DNA from: Pseudomonas sp. QTF5
Lineage (GTDB): Bacteria > Pseudomonadota > Gammaproteobacteria > Pseudomonadales > Pseudomonadaceae
Length of the DNA stretch: 64,000 nucleotides
Assembly: GCF_000512695.2 (NCBI RefSeq)
Contig: NZ_AZRW02000001.1
Coordinates: forward strand, 1-64,000
Direction: 5' to 3'
Of this stretch, positions 26,403 through 36,895 are shown piece after piece. A program made the position numbers and the translations under genes. Position 1 is the first letter of the stretch; each line of letters begins with the position of its first letter. A model generated the notes under the pieces. The model was not told the DNA's origin. It saw only the letters and a list, made by a program, of their open reading frames with translations, and ran no database searches.

Positions 26403-27413
26403 TTACTCGTCAACATTCAACGCATAAAACTCATGCAACTTGGCCTGCAACAGTTTCTTGTCAGGCAGCTGAGTCTGATATTCCGCGATCAATGCGGGCG
26501 AAAGTGAACGGTTCAGGGCGTACTCGACGACTTCGTCATCTTTGCTGGCGCACAGCAAGACCCCGAACGCCGGGTTTTCATGGGGCTTACGGACGTTGCG
26601 ATCCAACGCCTCAAGGTAGAAGTCCAGCTTGCCGAGATATTCTGGCTCGAAACGCCCGACCTTGAGCTCAATCGCCACCAGGCAATTGAGCCCGCGATGG
26701 AAGAAGAGCAGGTCCAACGCAAAGTCACGGCCGCCAACTTGCAACGGATACTGCGAACCGACGAAACAAAAGTCACGCCCAAGCTCGATCAGAAAATCCC
26801 TGAGCCTGCGCAGTAATCCACCATGCAGATCAGACTCGACATGACCGTGCGCCAAATCGAGAAACTCGACCATGTAGGTGTCCTTGAACACGCTCAAGGC
26901 TTCGGGATGTGTTTGCCTAACCAACGGCGAGACTTTTGCGGGATTGATGACGCTTCGCTCAAACAGAGCGGCTTTGAACTGACGTTCGAGTTCGCGGCTC
27001 GACCACTTCTCCTGAATCGCCATGCGCAGGTAAAACTCACGTTCTTCCGGGCGTTTGCTTTGGTTGAGAATGATCAGGTTTTGGGTCCAAGGCAATTGTC
27101 GCAGCAGTGCTGCGACAATTGGGTCATGCCTGTATGCCTCGTAAAACTTGCGCATACGAAAGAGATTAGCTCTGGTAAAACCACGCAATCCCGGCTGAGT
27201 AAGAGCGAGGTGAGTAGCCAATTGAGCGACCACTCCATCCCCCCACTCCGCGGCTTCGATCTTCCGGCTGATGTAAGCCCCGACCTGCCAATGCAATTCA
27301 ATCAACTCGGTGTTGACTGCCTGCACCGCTCGCTGCCGGGCAGTGACGATCAGTTGCGTGATTTCGTTAAAGCTTGCACCAACGGATGGCGCAGTAGCGC
27401 TGAGGTCATTCAC
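26403..27413 (-). CDS. DUF1016 / YhcG-type PDDEXK nuclease-domain protein
   Basis: A 336-residue protein. The N-terminal DUF1016 region (IVTARQRAVQAVNTELIELH, GFTRANLFRMRKFYEAY) probably binds DNA or protein. The C-terminal half has a PDDEXK nuclease core: DFALDLLFFHR (Asp), VAIELKVGRF (E-x-K) and LDFYLEALD. Family members are common near mobile DNA and restriction loci; here it stands alone, next to an outward REP doublet. Start at 27413 is the first ATG. A direct role in defence is not shown. Confidence 0.87.
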   Translation of the reverse strand: MNDLSATAPSVGASFNEITQLIVTARQRAVQAVNTELIELHWQVGAYISRKIEAAEWGDGVVAQLATHLALTQPGLRGFTRANLFRMRKFYEAYRHDPIVAALLRQLPWTQNLIILNQSKRPEEREFYLRMAIQEKWSSRELERQFKAALFERSVINPAKVSPLVRQTHPEALSVFKDTYMVEFLDLAHGHVESDLHGGLLRRLRDFLIELGRDFCFVGSQYPLQVGGRDFALDLLFFHRGLNCLVAIELKVGRFEPEYLGKLDFYLEALDRNVRKPHENPAFGVLLCASKDDEVVEYALNRSLSPALIAEYQTQLPDKKLLQAKLHEFYALNVDE

Positions 27414-27503
27414 GTGAAGGCGTTCCTGTTTAGTAGGTGACGACCTTTCTAGTACTCCTCAACCCGAAATAATAATCACGATGTGTGTCGAAGTGAAACA
27501 GAC

Positions 27504-28319
27504 TCACGGATAACTAAACCCCTTAACCAACATCAACTCCCCCGCCGCCCGCATCGGCACCAGGAACGTTTCCATCTTCTCGTTCGGCGTCCCCTCTTCC
27601 GTAATCACCGTGATGTGCGCAGTGGTCAACGCCTGCTGAGCCTCTTCCTGCCCTTCATCATCACTGCGATACCCGCCACCGTAGTAGTTCACGTACACCA
27701 GGTATTGCCCCTTGATCGGCGCCGGCATGGCGAAGATTTCGGGGCCGTAGCCGGTGGTGACGTCGACGTCGAGTGCGCCGCCGTTGGCCGCGACGCGGTC
27801 GCCGTACCAGATGTGGCCGCCGTCAGGCGTGACGAGGTGCAGGTCGAGGTCGGTGCCGTCGCTGTCCCACGCCAGCAGCACGCGCAACTTGGCCGGGGTG
27901 GCGCCGCCGCTGGTGTTGAGGAATTGGGTGCGGTGGCGTTGTTGACCATCGGGGCTGCGGACTTCAACGCTGTTGCTGCCGTTGGGGAATGAGAACGGGC
28001 GATCGTAGCGGCCGGCGGGGTCAATTTTCAGCGGCATGCTGACGCCGTTGACGATCAGCTTGCCGGGCTCATTGTCCTTCGGGGCGGATTTGATCTGGCC
28101 GGTGATGCGAGCAGTGTTGGCCTGCCCTACCGGTGTGTTGACCGAGGAAGCCGGGTAATTCACCTTCTGCCGAAAATTTTCACCTTCGCCTTCGGGCGCG
28201 CCCGTGCGCCAGCCGCCAACGGGCGTGTCGAGTTTGACCGCGCTATCGGCGGCGAACGTGGTCGGCCATACGCAAAAGGAACAAAGGAACAGGAGGACCT
28301 GTGGGTAACGGAGTTTCAT
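27504..28319 (-). CDS. yfaP: YfaP-like exported DUF2135 protein, distal gene of the yfa operon
   Basis: The 271-residue protein has a signal peptide (VLLFLCSFCVWPTTFA), the GGWRTGAPEGEG region shared with its paralogue at 36896, and a C-terminal beta-sandwich. That domain has LRVLLAWDSDGTDLDLHLVT, GPEIFAMPAPIKGQYLVYVN and ETFLVPMRAAGELMLVKGF. The acidic DSDGTDLDLH loop could bind calcium. It follows the YfaQ stop after three bases, completing the E. coli order A-T-S-Q-P. The likely location is the periplasm, with a partner role to the macroglobulin inferred from synteny. Confidence 0.88.
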   Translation of the reverse strand: MKLRYPQVLLFLCSFCVWPTTFAADSAVKLDTPVGGWRTGAPEGEGENFRQKVNYPASSVNTPVGQANTARITGQIKSAPKDNEPGKLIVNGVSMPLKIDPAGRYDRPFSFPNGSNSVEVRSPDGQQRHRTQFLNTSGGATPAKLRVLLAWDSDGTDLDLHLVTPDGGHIWYGDRVAANGGALDVDVTTGYGPEIFAMPAPIKGQYLVYVNYYGGGYRSDDEGQEEAQQALTTAHITVITEEGTPNEKMETFLVPMRAAGELMLVKGFSYP

Positions 28320-28322
28320 GGC

Positions 28323-29942
28323 CTATTCCAGCAAGAGGTGGCGGGCGAGCCCTTCGATGTAGGTTTCATCCTGGCCGTTGGGGTGTGCTTCGAAGGCCAG
28401 GTGCAGGTATTCGTGGGTCAGGTCGAGGCGGTCTTGCAGCGACAGCACGCCACGCACGTAAATGCGCTGGCGTTCGCGGTCGACAAAAGGACGGCCGAAA
28501 GCCAGGCGGCAGACGGCGAAAGTGCCGACTTCGTTGTAGCCGACCTCGCTTTCCAACCGCGGACGCCAGCTGCGGCGTTGGCTCAGCAGCCAGTCTTGGG
28601 CCGCGGGCAATGCGTCGCAGGAAGCGACGGGGTTGTCCCAGCGGCTGAGGCTCGCGCGCGGATAAGCGTGCAGCAGGATGGCGTCGTAGCGTTGACCGGC
28701 ATTGGCCTGTTCGACGGCTTGCTGCCAGGAGAGCTTGTCCGGCCCCGGTTGGTCGGAGTGATAGGTGACGGTGCTGCCGGCGAGGACGAGGTCGCTGGTC
28801 CAGGCGGCGATGTTGCGCGACTCGGTCGCGGCCGGGCGTGGGGCGACGCGTTGTCGGCTGCTGCTGTCATCGATGCTCAGGCAATCGCCGTTGCGGGTAG
28901 CGTTTTGCAGCAGGTAGGTGCGGATTGCGACGCTCAAGGCTTTGGCGGCTTCGGCGGGTTCGGGTCTGGCTTCGCGCTGCAGGACGCGGGCGACGTACTC
29001 TTCGCGGTCCAGGCGGGCGACGAGTTTGTCTTTGAGCAAGAACAACTCGCCGTCGCTGTGAATTTCGAGTTGATTGCCGTTGGCGAACTCGACGCGATAG
29101 TCACCTTGCAAAGGCCCAGGCGCTAACACGCGATCCCCCGACAGCACGCGTTTCAGCGGATAACGCGCGAACAGTCCGACCTCAACGCACTTCCCCGCCT
29201 CGGCAGGCCATGACAAAGGCAACACCGTCGCCAGCGACTGCCCAAAATTGCGCAAGACCATTTGACTGGTACCACGCCCACCGGCCCAGATCGGTGTGCC
29301 GTCCGCCGTCCAGCCAGCGAACCCGCCCTGTCGCGACGAAGGATCCTGATCCCCCAGCCAGCTCCAGGTTTTCACCCGCAACCGGCCACCGAGTTCGCCC
29401 ACGACATTGCCGTCAGCCGCATTCAGCACCACATCGAGCAACACTCTTCGGGCCTGATCCTGGGCCGGCATCACGGCCAATACCTTCAGCAACTCAGCCA
29501 CCGAAACCCGGGTCTGCGGTTGCAACGACGGCAAGTCCAGCAACCACTTCGGCGCTTGTCTCGCCTGCCAATACTCGCGCCAATCAGCGCCAGCAATGCC
29601 CAGACGCGCAGGTTCAAAATATAACCCGCAAGACTTCACCAACGCCTGATCGCGCTCAATCCTGCCGCCCGCCATGCAGCAATACACTTCGTCCTTCGAT
29701 TGCCCGCGACACTCATATGCCGGTTCCCGCGCGCCGGTGTCCACCAGCCAGCCGTAGACAAACAGCTTCCACAAACTGCCCAGCGGCGTCTGCACATCAG
29801 CAGGCAATGGCTCACGCGAGATCACCTGCGTTGGGCTCAACGAAAGCAATTCACCCTTGAAGCCCAGGCGCAACGGCTCGTCCTGCGCTGTCGCCAGCGC
29901 AGGCATCAAACACAGCAGCCACCAGACCAAACGCCGGGGCAT
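28323..29942 (-). CDS. yfaQ: YfaQ-like DUF2300 protein with SpoIID-like and HExxH segments
   Basis: A 539-residue exported protein (signal LVWWLLCLMPALATA). The first half has LGSLWKLFVYGWLVDTGARE, a beta-lactamase-like S-x-x-K stretch. The middle has DREEYVARVLQREARPEPAE followed by AKALSVAIRTYLLQ, closely resembling the SpoIID/LytB lytic-transglycosylase core, including its conserved Glu. The C-terminus carries LDLTHEYLHLAFEAH, an HExxH zinc-protease motif, with downstream Glu residues in DETYIEGLARH. The family is uncharacterised; these domain readings are mine. The start follows the yfaS stop by one base, so coupling is likely. Confidence 0.85.
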   Translation of the reverse strand: MPRRLVWWLLCLMPALATAQDEPLRLGFKGELLSLSPTQVISREPLPADVQTPLGSLWKLFVYGWLVDTGAREPAYECRGQSKDEVYCCMAGGRIERDQALVKSCGLYFEPARLGIAGADWREYWQARQAPKWLLDLPSLQPQTRVSVAELLKVLAVMPAQDQARRVLLDVVLNAADGNVVGELGGRLRVKTWSWLGDQDPSSRQGGFAGWTADGTPIWAGGRGTSQMVLRNFGQSLATVLPLSWPAEAGKCVEVGLFARYPLKRVLSGDRVLAPGPLQGDYRVEFANGNQLEIHSDGELFLLKDKLVARLDREEYVARVLQREARPEPAEAAKALSVAIRTYLLQNATRNGDCLSIDDSSSRQRVAPRPAATESRNIAAWTSDLVLAGSTVTYHSDQPGPDKLSWQQAVEQANAGQRYDAILLHAYPRASLSRWDNPVASCDALPAAQDWLLSQRRSWRPRLESEVGYNEVGTFAVCRLAFGRPFVDRERQRIYVRGVLSLQDRLDLTHEYLHLAFEAHPNGQDETYIEGLARHLLLE

Positions 29943-29943
29943 G

Positions 29944-32900
29944 TCAGTGGACCGTGACCTGACCGAGCGCCGGCTTCTGTTCCTGGGCCTGATGCTGTGG
30001 CGCATAGACTTGAGTGAAACGCACCGGCGGCAAATTGAACTGACCTTTTTGCGAGAAGCGCACCAGATGACGCAGGCGCAATTCACCGCTCAAGGCATCC
30101 ACCGGGATCGCGTAAGCCAGTTGCCCCGGTTCGAAACGGGCCTTCTCCAGCGAGGTCGGCTCGGTGCCGGCCTTGCCCATCAGCTTGATGCCCCACGTGG
30201 TGCGCTCGACGTCCGCGCCCGGTGGCAGCGGCACTTCGAGCATGCCGTAGCGCAGCGGTTTCGCAGCCTTGCTGGTGATGATCACTTCGTCCAGGTACAG
30301 GCTGTCGCTGGACAACGGTTTGCTGCCGACAGCTTCGAGTTTGAATTCGAACGCTTCGTCACCCGGCACCAGACGCGACAGACGACGAGTGATGGTCACG
30401 GCCATTGGGTCCACCGGGGGTTGCTTGCTCTGGAAGCTCAACGCGGCGCGAAGCGGGCGTTCTTGCTCCCCGGTCAGCGACAACACTGTCGGCACGGGCA
30501 CAGCCCCCTGCCACGTCCAATACATCTCACCGGTATCACTGTGCTCTTTCTTCCAGCCTTCACCCGGTGCCAGCGCGATGGTAGGCGAGGCCTGCTCAAT
30601 GCTGCGTTGCAGCCAGGTCAGCGCCAAGGCACGTTCCAGGGTCGATTGCTGCGGCAACAGGCGTTGCAACAACGTTTGCGCATGCGCCTGATCGAAAGCT
30701 TGCAGCGACAGGTTCAGCGCTTCGACAAATGGTTGAGAGCTGACGGCGACTTGTTGTTGCGCAGCCTCCAATTGACCATTGAACGCCGACGGCAAATTGA
30801 CCTTGGCCTGACGCGCCAACGAGGCGGTCAGCACTCGAGCGCTGGCCAGCCCCAACGCCGAATCCGGATCGCTCATGACCAGGCTCTCTGCGCCATCGTC
30901 CATCATGCTCGCCGCATTGCCCTCGCCGGCTTTCACCAGATCGTCGATCAAACCACTGAGCAGCGTGTTCACCGGCAATTGCATCTGTTTGGCAAACGAC
31001 AGAATCAGCGCACGCTGCAACAACGGCGTGTTCTGCGACTGCTTGGCGTACACCTCCAGCACCCGCTGCCAATGCTCCGGCGGCAGGCTCAGTTCCAGCG
31101 CTTTACTGGCGTGCCAGTCGGCGTAATAGGCGTAAGCGGTCAAGAATGCATCCGGCTCACCGTCATAGCCCCACCAAGTGAAACTCGCCGACGGGCCGGC
31201 CATTTGCACCAAACGCAGGCGGCTGTTCTGCATGATCAAACGCAAACGATCGCGGATCTGCGGGTTCGACGACAAGGCCGGATAAGCGATGCTCAGCGGC
31301 AGCAGACGGCTAGCGGTCTGTTCGACGCCGCCGTACGGATAGCTCAGCAGATCATCAAGCGCCGAACGGAACAGCGCTTGCGGGCTGTCGTCCAGACGCA
31401 GGCGAATATCCGTGGCGTCTGCCGGCAACGCTAGCGGCGTATCACCGCTGGCCACATCCAGGCTTTGACTCTGGGTCACCTGCCAGCCTTCGCCGGTCGC
31501 GGTCAGGCGCACTGCCAAGGCATCAGCAGTTTTGCCATCCTGCACCAGTTCGGCGGTCCACTCGCCATTGGCCACTGTGAACGCGGGCAATGCGATGTAG
31601 TTGATGCCGTTGTTCAAGGTGACCGGTACACGTTGCTCAGCGCCAGCGTAATGAATCACCAGCTCAGCCTTGACCGGTTTCTCGGCCTGACTGAAAGCGA
31701 ACACGCCGAGATCCGGTTTGTCGCCGTTACGGAACTTGGTCGGGCCGCTCCACTTCAGGTACAGCGGTTTTTCCGAGCGGACAAATTGCTTCTTCTGCCC
31801 GACCTGGCCGTCATCGGCGATGGCGCGGGCGGTGATGCGCCAGCGGGTCAGCGAGTCCGGCATTTTGAAGGTAAAGCGGGTTTTGCCATTCGCATCGGTG
31901 ATCAATTCAGGCTGCCACGCGGCGGTGTCGACGTCTTCGCGACGCGGCCGCTCCAGCACTTTCACGCCACGCTCGCTGCGGTTGGCTTTGCCCGGTGCGC
32001 CTGGGCTGCCCGGCAATGCCACGTCGTAGCTGATGAACGACAAACTGGCGCTGGTGCGCACGTTGTTGCGGCGTGGGTGATAGAAGAACTGGTCGATGGT
32101 CGGCGCGACTTCCGGTTGCAGCGCGTAGACCATTTCGTCGACCACGCTGACCGTGAGGTGCGCCGGAATCGGCTTGCCGGCGAACTGCGTGGTCAGGTCA
32201 ACCGACACGGTATCGCCGGGCTGATACGCCTCTTTGTCGGTGGTGATGGTCACGTCGATTTGCGGCGCAACCACCTTGATGCCAGCGTTCTGAAAGCTGT
32301 ACTGACCGCCCTTGGTGTAGAGCACGGAGAACGTCAGGTTCGGCGCGAAGTTGTCCTTCACCAGGATGCGCGCGCGGTATTGGGTGTCGCTGATTTTTTC
32401 CATCTTCAGCCAGTCGCTGCCCTTGGACAGCAGCGCGGTGGCCTCGACCTTGTCGCGCTCGAGCGACACCAGCGCATCGATAATCGGCTCGGGGAAAGTG
32501 ATCAACGCGAGCGCTTCGTCGCCCGCCTTGTACTCGGGTTTATCGAGGACGATTTCCACGGTGCCGGGCACGGCTTTGACGCCATCGCCGGTGACCGAAT
32601 GACCGGTCGCGCCAAGCACGCGGCCGTGATCATCCTTCAGCGTCAGGTTGTAAGTGCCCGGACGGTCGAAGGCCAGGGTGAAGCCTTTATCTTTGGCGGC
32701 GAGTTTACCTTCGCCAGTGGTCTGATCTTCGAGTCGCACCCAGCTGTAGCTGCTCGGGTTGACCGCTTTGCTCTGCTCGCTGCCACCTTCGTTGGCATAG
32801 CTGAATGCAACCTTGCCGCCCACCGCGCTGAACCGCTGAGGCGCGCTCAGGCGGAAACTCGCGGCACCGCGGTCGATGAGGATTTCCTTGGTGGTCTTGA

Positions 32901-34518
32901 CCCGATACGCCGCGCCGTCGCTGGCGAACACGGTGAGCATGTAGCGGCTCGGTTTCTCGGCAGCGGGCAGATCGAGGCTCGCGTTGCCCTTGGAATCGGT
33001 GGTCAATTCGGCGCTGGTCAGCTCCACCGGGAATTGCCCGAGGTATTGCAGCTCGTTATCGACCATCGACAATTGTTGGGCGCGCAGGCTCAGGCTCAAC
33101 TTGGCATTCGCAACAGGTTTGCCGTCCGGGTACAGCAACACCAGACTGCCCTTCACCGGTTCGCCGGTGCGGTAATCCTGCTTCGCCAGGTTCAGGGAAA
33201 TCTCGAAATGCGGCTTGATGTATTCCGCGACGCGGAAGGCGCTGCTGTAGGCCTGATCCTTGTAGCTGAAACGCAGCTCATAACCGCCCGCCACCGCGTT
33301 GTCCGGCAACTGGAAACGCCCCTGAGTACCGGCCTTGGAATCGAGCTTCAGCGCCAGCGATTGCAGCGCGGTGCCCGTGGCATCGAGCACGGTCACATTG
33401 ACGTCGGCAGCGGTCGGTGCCACGGAATCCCGTGCATTCTTGAACTCGCGGCCGACGATTTTCAGCGACACCCAATCCCCCGGCCGATACAGCGGTCGGT
33501 CGGTGAACGCATAGAGTTTGGTGTCGTAGATTTCGCTGTCGTAATAGAAGTTCTCGGAGACGAACACCCCGCCCTCTTCGTCCTCGCCGATCACGAACGA
33601 GCGCTCCGGGCTGACGTGTTTCAGACGCAGCAAACCGTCGGCGTCAGTAGCGCCGCTGCTCATCACGCCCAGGCCGTCGGTCCACAGCACATTGACCTTG
33701 GGCACCGAACTGCCTTCGTGTTTGCGCGCGGCCCACACCAGCAATTCATCGCCGGCAATCTTGCTCACGGCCACAGTGTTGGAGACGAAAACCATGGTGG
33801 TCGCGCGGTACTTGCCGATCAGTGCTTCCACCAGATACAGGCCCGGCTTCAGGTTGCCCAACGGGATGTACACGTTGCCCGGCGAGACACTGACGAACTC
33901 GCTGGAAGAACCGGCCAGGTTCACGCCCTCAGGCGGTTGGATCGGTTTGGCTTGCCACAACGGATAACGGAATTGACTGACCACCGGCAGGCCCGGAATC
34001 AACGCGAATTGCGGCTGTGCGTCGTAAGGCGTTGGCGCGGCGATGGCGGTGCCCATCTTCAGTTCCGGCACTTCCTCGGTGACTTGTTTGCGCGATTCGT
34101 AGGAGAACGCTCGCTGCATCACCCGACGGGATTTGCGGTACCAGTTGTCCCACAAATACGCGAGGGTGTTCGACAGGCCCTCGCCCTTGAACTGGCCGTC
34201 ACTGACCACACGGTGCAGGTTCTTCTGGCGCTTGAGGAAATCCAGCGGCTTGTCGATGCGATACACACGAATGTCCGCGCCGCCGTAAGGCTCCATGCGG
34301 AACCGGCGGTAATCGCGGCCCGGCGCTTCGAGGCGAACCATCGCCTGTTCGTCGCTGGCGAAACTGCTGTCGGCCAGCAGGAAGAAACTCTCACCGGCCA
34401 CCGGCGTATAGCCGCTCGGCTCGACGGTGTCTTCAGCATTGACCGTGGCTAATGGAGCCAGCAGGGCCAGCAGCAGTGGAATTCGAGAGCAAATGCGCAG
34501 CATGCGGGCACCGATCAT
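29944..34518 (-). CDS. yfaS: YfaS-like bacterial alpha-2-macroglobulin without thioester cysteine
   Basis: A 1524-residue exported protein (signal [14 protein letters not shown]). MG domains include [40 protein letters not shown] and [20 protein letters not shown]. The MG7/bait-proximal segment [20 protein letters not shown] is followed by [20 protein letters not shown] and the thioester-domain helices. At about residue 1060 the thioester motif C-x-E-Q reads GVEQ ([20 protein letters not shown]), so no covalent bond to a protease is possible, as in E. coli YfaS. Macroglobulins trap attacking proteases; this type may do so by conformation or act as a scaffold. The ATG overlaps the preceding stop (ATGA); MLRICS five codons later is an alternative start. 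Confidence 0.92.
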   Translation of the reverse strand: MIGARMLRICSRIPLLLALLAPLATVNAEDTVEPSGYTPVAGESFFLLADSSFASDEQAMVRLEAPGRDYRRFRMEPYGGADIRVYRIDKPLDFLKRQKNLHRVVSDGQFKGEGLSNTLAYLWDNWYRKSRRVMQRAFSYESRKQVTEEVPELKMGTAIAAPTPYDAQPQFALIPGLPVVSQFRYPLWQAKPIQPPEGVNLAGSSSEFVSVSPGNVYIPLGNLKPGLYLVEALIGKYRATTMVFVSNTVAVSKIAGDELLVWAARKHEGSSVPKVNVLWTDGLGVMSSGATDADGLLRLKHVSPERSFVIGEDEEGGVFVSENFYYDSEIYDTKLYAFTDRPLYRPGDWVSLKIVGREFKNARDSVAPTAADVNVTVLDATGTALQSLALKLDSKAGTQGRFQLPDNAVAGGYELRFSYKDQAYSSAFRVAEYIKPHFEISLNLAKQDYRTGEPVKGSLVLLYPDGKPVANAKLSLSLRAQQLSMVDNELQYLGQFPVELTSAELTTDSKGNASLDLPAAEKPSRYMLTVFASDGAAYRVKTTKEILIDRGAASFRLSAPQRFSAVGGKVAFSYANEGGSEQSKAVNPSSYSWVRLEDQTTGEGKLAAKDKGFTLAFDRPGTYNLTLKDDHGRVLGATGHSVTGDGVKAVPGTVEIVLDKPEYKAGDEALALITFPEPIIDALVSLERDKVEATALLSKGSDWLKMEKISDTQYRARILVKDNFAPNLTFSVLYTKGGQYSFQNAGIKVVAPQIDVTITTDKEAYQPGDTVSVDLTTQFAGKPIPAHLTVSVVDEMVYALQPEVAPTIDQFFYHPRRNNVRTSASLSFISYDVALPGSPGAPGKANRSERGVKVLERPRREDVDTAAWQPELITDANGKTRFTFKMPDSLTRWRITARAIADDGQVGQKKQFVRSEKPLYLKWSGPTKFRNGDKPDLGVFAFSQAEKPVKAELVIHYAGAEQRVPVTLNNGINYIALPAFTVANGEWTAELVQDGKTADALAVRLTATGEGWQVTQSQSLDVASGDTPLALPADATDIRLRLDDSPQALFRSALDDLLSYPYGGVEQTASRLLPLSIAYPALSSNPQIRDRLRLIMQNSRLRLVQMAGPSASFTWWGYDGEPDAFLTAYAYYADWHASKALELSLPPEHWQRVLEVYAKQSQNTPLLQRALILSFAKQMQLPVNTLLSGLIDDLVKAGEGNAASMMDDGAESLVMSDPDSALGLASARVLTASLARQAKVNLPSAFNGQLEAAQQQVAVSSQPFVEALNLSLQAFDQAHAQTLLQRLLPQQSTLERALALTWLQRSIEQASPTIALAPGEGWKKEHSDTGEMYWTWQGAVPVPTVLSLTGEQERPLRAALSFQSKQPPVDPMAVTITRRLSRLVPGDEAFEFKLEAVGSKPLSSDSLYLDEVIITSKAAKPLRYGMLEVPLPPGADVERTTWGIKLMGKAGTEPTSLEKARFEPGQLAYAIPVDALSGELRLRHLVRFSQKGQFNLPPVRFTQVYAPQHQAQEQKPALGQVTVH

Positions 34519-35153
34519 TGGGAGAGGAAGTTCAGTCGATAGACGCCGATGAAGTTGGGGTTGGCTGCGTCGGGTATCCATCGGGTGTCCTTCCATGTCA
34601 TGAGTTGCTGCAGGCTTGCGGAGCGCATGCCGTTGTCAGTCGGGGTAGTAGTGCCGGTGTGATAGGCAATGAAACGGCCCATCCAGATCATCAGGTGCTG
34701 GTCGTCGCCTTGATCGAAGAACATAAGGTCGCCGGGCCGGGCCTGGGCCAGATCGCGACCGACCAGATGGCTGTTGAACTGGATCAGTTTGATCGCGTTG
34801 ACGTAGGGCCCGACCTTGCCGCCGCCCTGCTGCCATTGCTGGGCGAGGCCGCGTTGGGCGTCGCTCAGTTGCAGTTCCGGCGGCAGGTAGCGATTGGACA
34901 GGCCATTGCTGCGCAGCCATTTATCGTCATGGACCTTCAGCGCTTCGTTGGCGGCGAATCGCACCAGCCCCGCGCAGTCCTGCTGATACCAGCGCGGGCT
35001 CGGGCCTTGGGTCAGTTGTTCCTGGGCGATGCGCACGAACCAGGCGCGGAATACCTGGGATTGCTGCGGGTCAAGCGCTGCGGCTTCGCTGGCAAAGGTG
35101 CGAGTCCCCAGCAACAACGCCAGCAGGCCGAGGCCTCGGATGAGTGCGGTCAC
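34515..35153 (-). CDS. yfaT: YfaT-like DUF1175 exported protein (NlpC/P60-like)
   Basis: A 212-residue protein starting at GTG 35153, which overlaps the yfaA stop (GTGA). The signal is [18 protein letters not shown]. The core reads [18 protein letters not shown] and later [20 protein letters not shown], then [13 protein letters not shown]. This is the Cys...GD(L/V)xFF...H pattern of NlpC/P60 cysteine peptidases, with Cys in DCAGL and His in DQHLMIW. Peptidoglycan peptide cleavage is therefore a reasonable inference, though the family is unassigned. A longer in-frame start at 35186 would overlap yfaA further and is not needed. Confidence 0.85.
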   Translation of the reverse strand: MTALIRGLGLLALLLGTRTFASEAAALDPQQSQVFRAWFVRIAQEQLTQGPSPRWYQQDCAGLVRFAANEALKVHDDKWLRSNGLSNRYLPPELQLSDAQRGLAQQWQQGGGKVGPYVNAIKLIQFNSHLVGRDLAQARPGDLMFFDQGDDQHLMIWMGRFIAYHTGTTTPTDNGMRSASLQQLMTWKDTRWIPDAANPNFIGVYRLNFLSQ

Positions 35154-36862
35154 AGGGCCTTCCACTCCAGCGGCAGCCACTGCCAATGGCCGTCGGGCTC
35201 GCTGCCTTTGGGCAAGGTCAGGGCGTATTTGCCGTAGCCGCCGAGGGTGCGCAGTTTCGGGATCAGGTAGGTTTGCGCGGCGTTGTAGAACACCGGTTCC
35301 ATGTCCTGCGGCAGGCTGTCGAGGGTTTCCTGTTGCATCAGTTGCGCCATGGAATCCGGACCGAAATAGATCGGCATCAGCAGGTCTTTCGGCAGCACGT
35401 CAGCCAGCGGCGGGAAGCGTTTGTCGAGGGTGCCGAGGGCTTTGTCGACGAGTTTGTCGTCGAGGGAAAACAGCAGCGTCGAACCGTGGCGCGCCAGGCT
35501 TACGCGCATAAAGGCTTTGCCGGTGATCGCGTCCGGTTGCTCGGCATCCTTGGCCTTATAGGGACCGAAATTGGAACTGACCTGGCGCTGCCACTGATGG
35601 GTCTGGCCTTGCTGTTTCTCGACCACCGGGAACGCGTGATCGGCGACGTTGCCTTCGTAGGCGCCGACCATTGAGCCGAACAGGTTACCCAGGTCGTCGT
35701 TGAGTTTGGCGCTGTCATCGTCATTCAGGCTGGCCACCAGCAGCGGCGTGTACAGCCGCGACTCGGCGTACCAGCACAAGCCGGCGGCACCGTCCATGTG
35801 TTCGGTCAGGGCTTGGGCCACGGCGTCGTCGGCACCGAGTTTCACCAGCAGCGGTTTCTGTTGTTCGGCGGCCAGTGGCAAGGCCACGCAGGCACTGGCG
35901 CCCATCGGCATGGCTTGCCAGATCGGTTTGAAGTCGAAGTCTGGTTGGTTTTCCACTTCGTCCATGGCGAGGAAGCTGTGCCAGCCCTTGTCGTCCATGT
36001 CGAAACGCAGGCCGGCGAAATTCGGGATGAAGCGCTGGTAACCCATGGCCAAAACGCTGGAATTGACCGAGAGACGTTGTTTCACCTCGGGCGTACGCGG
36101 TGGCAGGCCGAAGGCTTCGGGGAACAGTTTGTCGCCGTTGAGCAAGGCGGCAATGGCTTTGGTCGAAACGCTGCCGGTGTCCTCCGAGGCGCCGTTTTCC
36201 GGATCGTAGAGCTTGGCCGGATTGGACAGCACCACCAGTTTGTCGCCATGGGAGGCGAACACCAATGACTTGCTGGCGTTGTAGTTGAGCTGATAAAGCG
36301 TGACGGCGTCGGTGCCGACTTTCACCTCGCTGAGTTTGCTCAGCTGCGTATCATCCAGCGCCACTTTCGCCAACGGCTCCAGCACCTTGACCAGCCCGCC
36401 GCGATCCATCACCAACAGGAAATCCTTGAGACGCCCATCCGCCCCGCGCCACAGCGCCACATCCGCCGGTTGATCGAACAGCTGCTCGATCAGGCTGTCC
36501 TGCAATTTCAGGTCATGTTCGTAAATGATCCGCCGCAGACTGCCAATCAAACCGAGGCGGTCGGCGTGGGCTTCGTAATAGAAGACGAAATCTTCGGTCA
36601 GGGTTTCCTTGAGAAACGGCACCGCCAGCAAATCCTTGGGCAGTTGACTCAGGGAATGGGTTTCGAGCAGACCGTCCGGCCGGCTCATGCCCAGTTTGTC
36701 ACTGGCCAGTTCCGCAGGCGGAGCCTTGGGTTTGTTCAGGAACCACCCTAACCCGCCCGCCACGCCAGCCACCAGGCACAGCCCGACCAGCAGCGTTGGC
36801 CAACGGCGAGGAGATTTGGCGGCTGGCGTGTCGGCGGCCGGCGAAACTGTCTTATCACTCAT
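35150..36862 (-). CDS. yfaA: YfaA-like DUF2138 membrane-anchored protein
   Basis: A 570-residue protein with one N-terminal membrane helix ([20 protein letters not shown]) and a large periplasmic part. Recognisable DUF2138 stretches are [60 protein letters not shown] and the C-terminal [20 protein letters not shown]. No catalytic motif is evident. It follows the upstream DUF2135 gene by 33 bases and overlaps yfaT by four. The start at 36862 is preferred to TTG 36874. Confidence 0.85.
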   Translation of the reverse strand: MSDKTVSPAADTPAAKSPRRWPTLLVGLCLVAGVAGGLGWFLNKPKAPPAELASDKLGMSRPDGLLETHSLSQLPKDLLAVPFLKETLTEDFVFYYEAHADRLGLIGSLRRIIYEHDLKLQDSLIEQLFDQPADVALWRGADGRLKDFLLVMDRGGLVKVLEPLAKVALDDTQLSKLSEVKVGTDAVTLYQLNYNASKSLVFASHGDKLVVLSNPAKLYDPENGASEDTGSVSTKAIAALLNGDKLFPEAFGLPPRTPEVKQRLSVNSSVLAMGYQRFIPNFAGLRFDMDDKGWHSFLAMDEVENQPDFDFKPIWQAMPMGASACVALPLAAEQQKPLLVKLGADDAVAQALTEHMDGAAGLCWYAESRLYTPLLVASLNDDDSAKLNDDLGNLFGSMVGAYEGNVADHAFPVVEKQQGQTHQWQRQVSSNFGPYKAKDAEQPDAITGKAFMRVSLARHGSTLLFSLDDKLVDKALGTLDKRFPPLADVLPKDLLMPIYFGPDSMAQLMQQETLDSLPQDMEPVFYNAAQTYLIPKLRTLGGYGKYALTLPKGSEPDGHWQWLPLEWKAL

Positions 36863-36895
36863 GTTCAAACCCAATTCATCCGTGGTGCGGGATGT

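Noticed and set aside
29857..31434. 525-codon plus-strand frame
   Set aside because: Also antisense to yfaQ/yfaS; Arg/Gln/His-rich with no motif, while the minus strand shows real macroglobulin domains.
31465..34452. 995-codon open frame on the plus strand
   Set aside because: It is the antisense of the yfaS coding region. GC-rich third positions keep it open; the translation is low-complexity Arg/His/Gly/Ala text with no domains.
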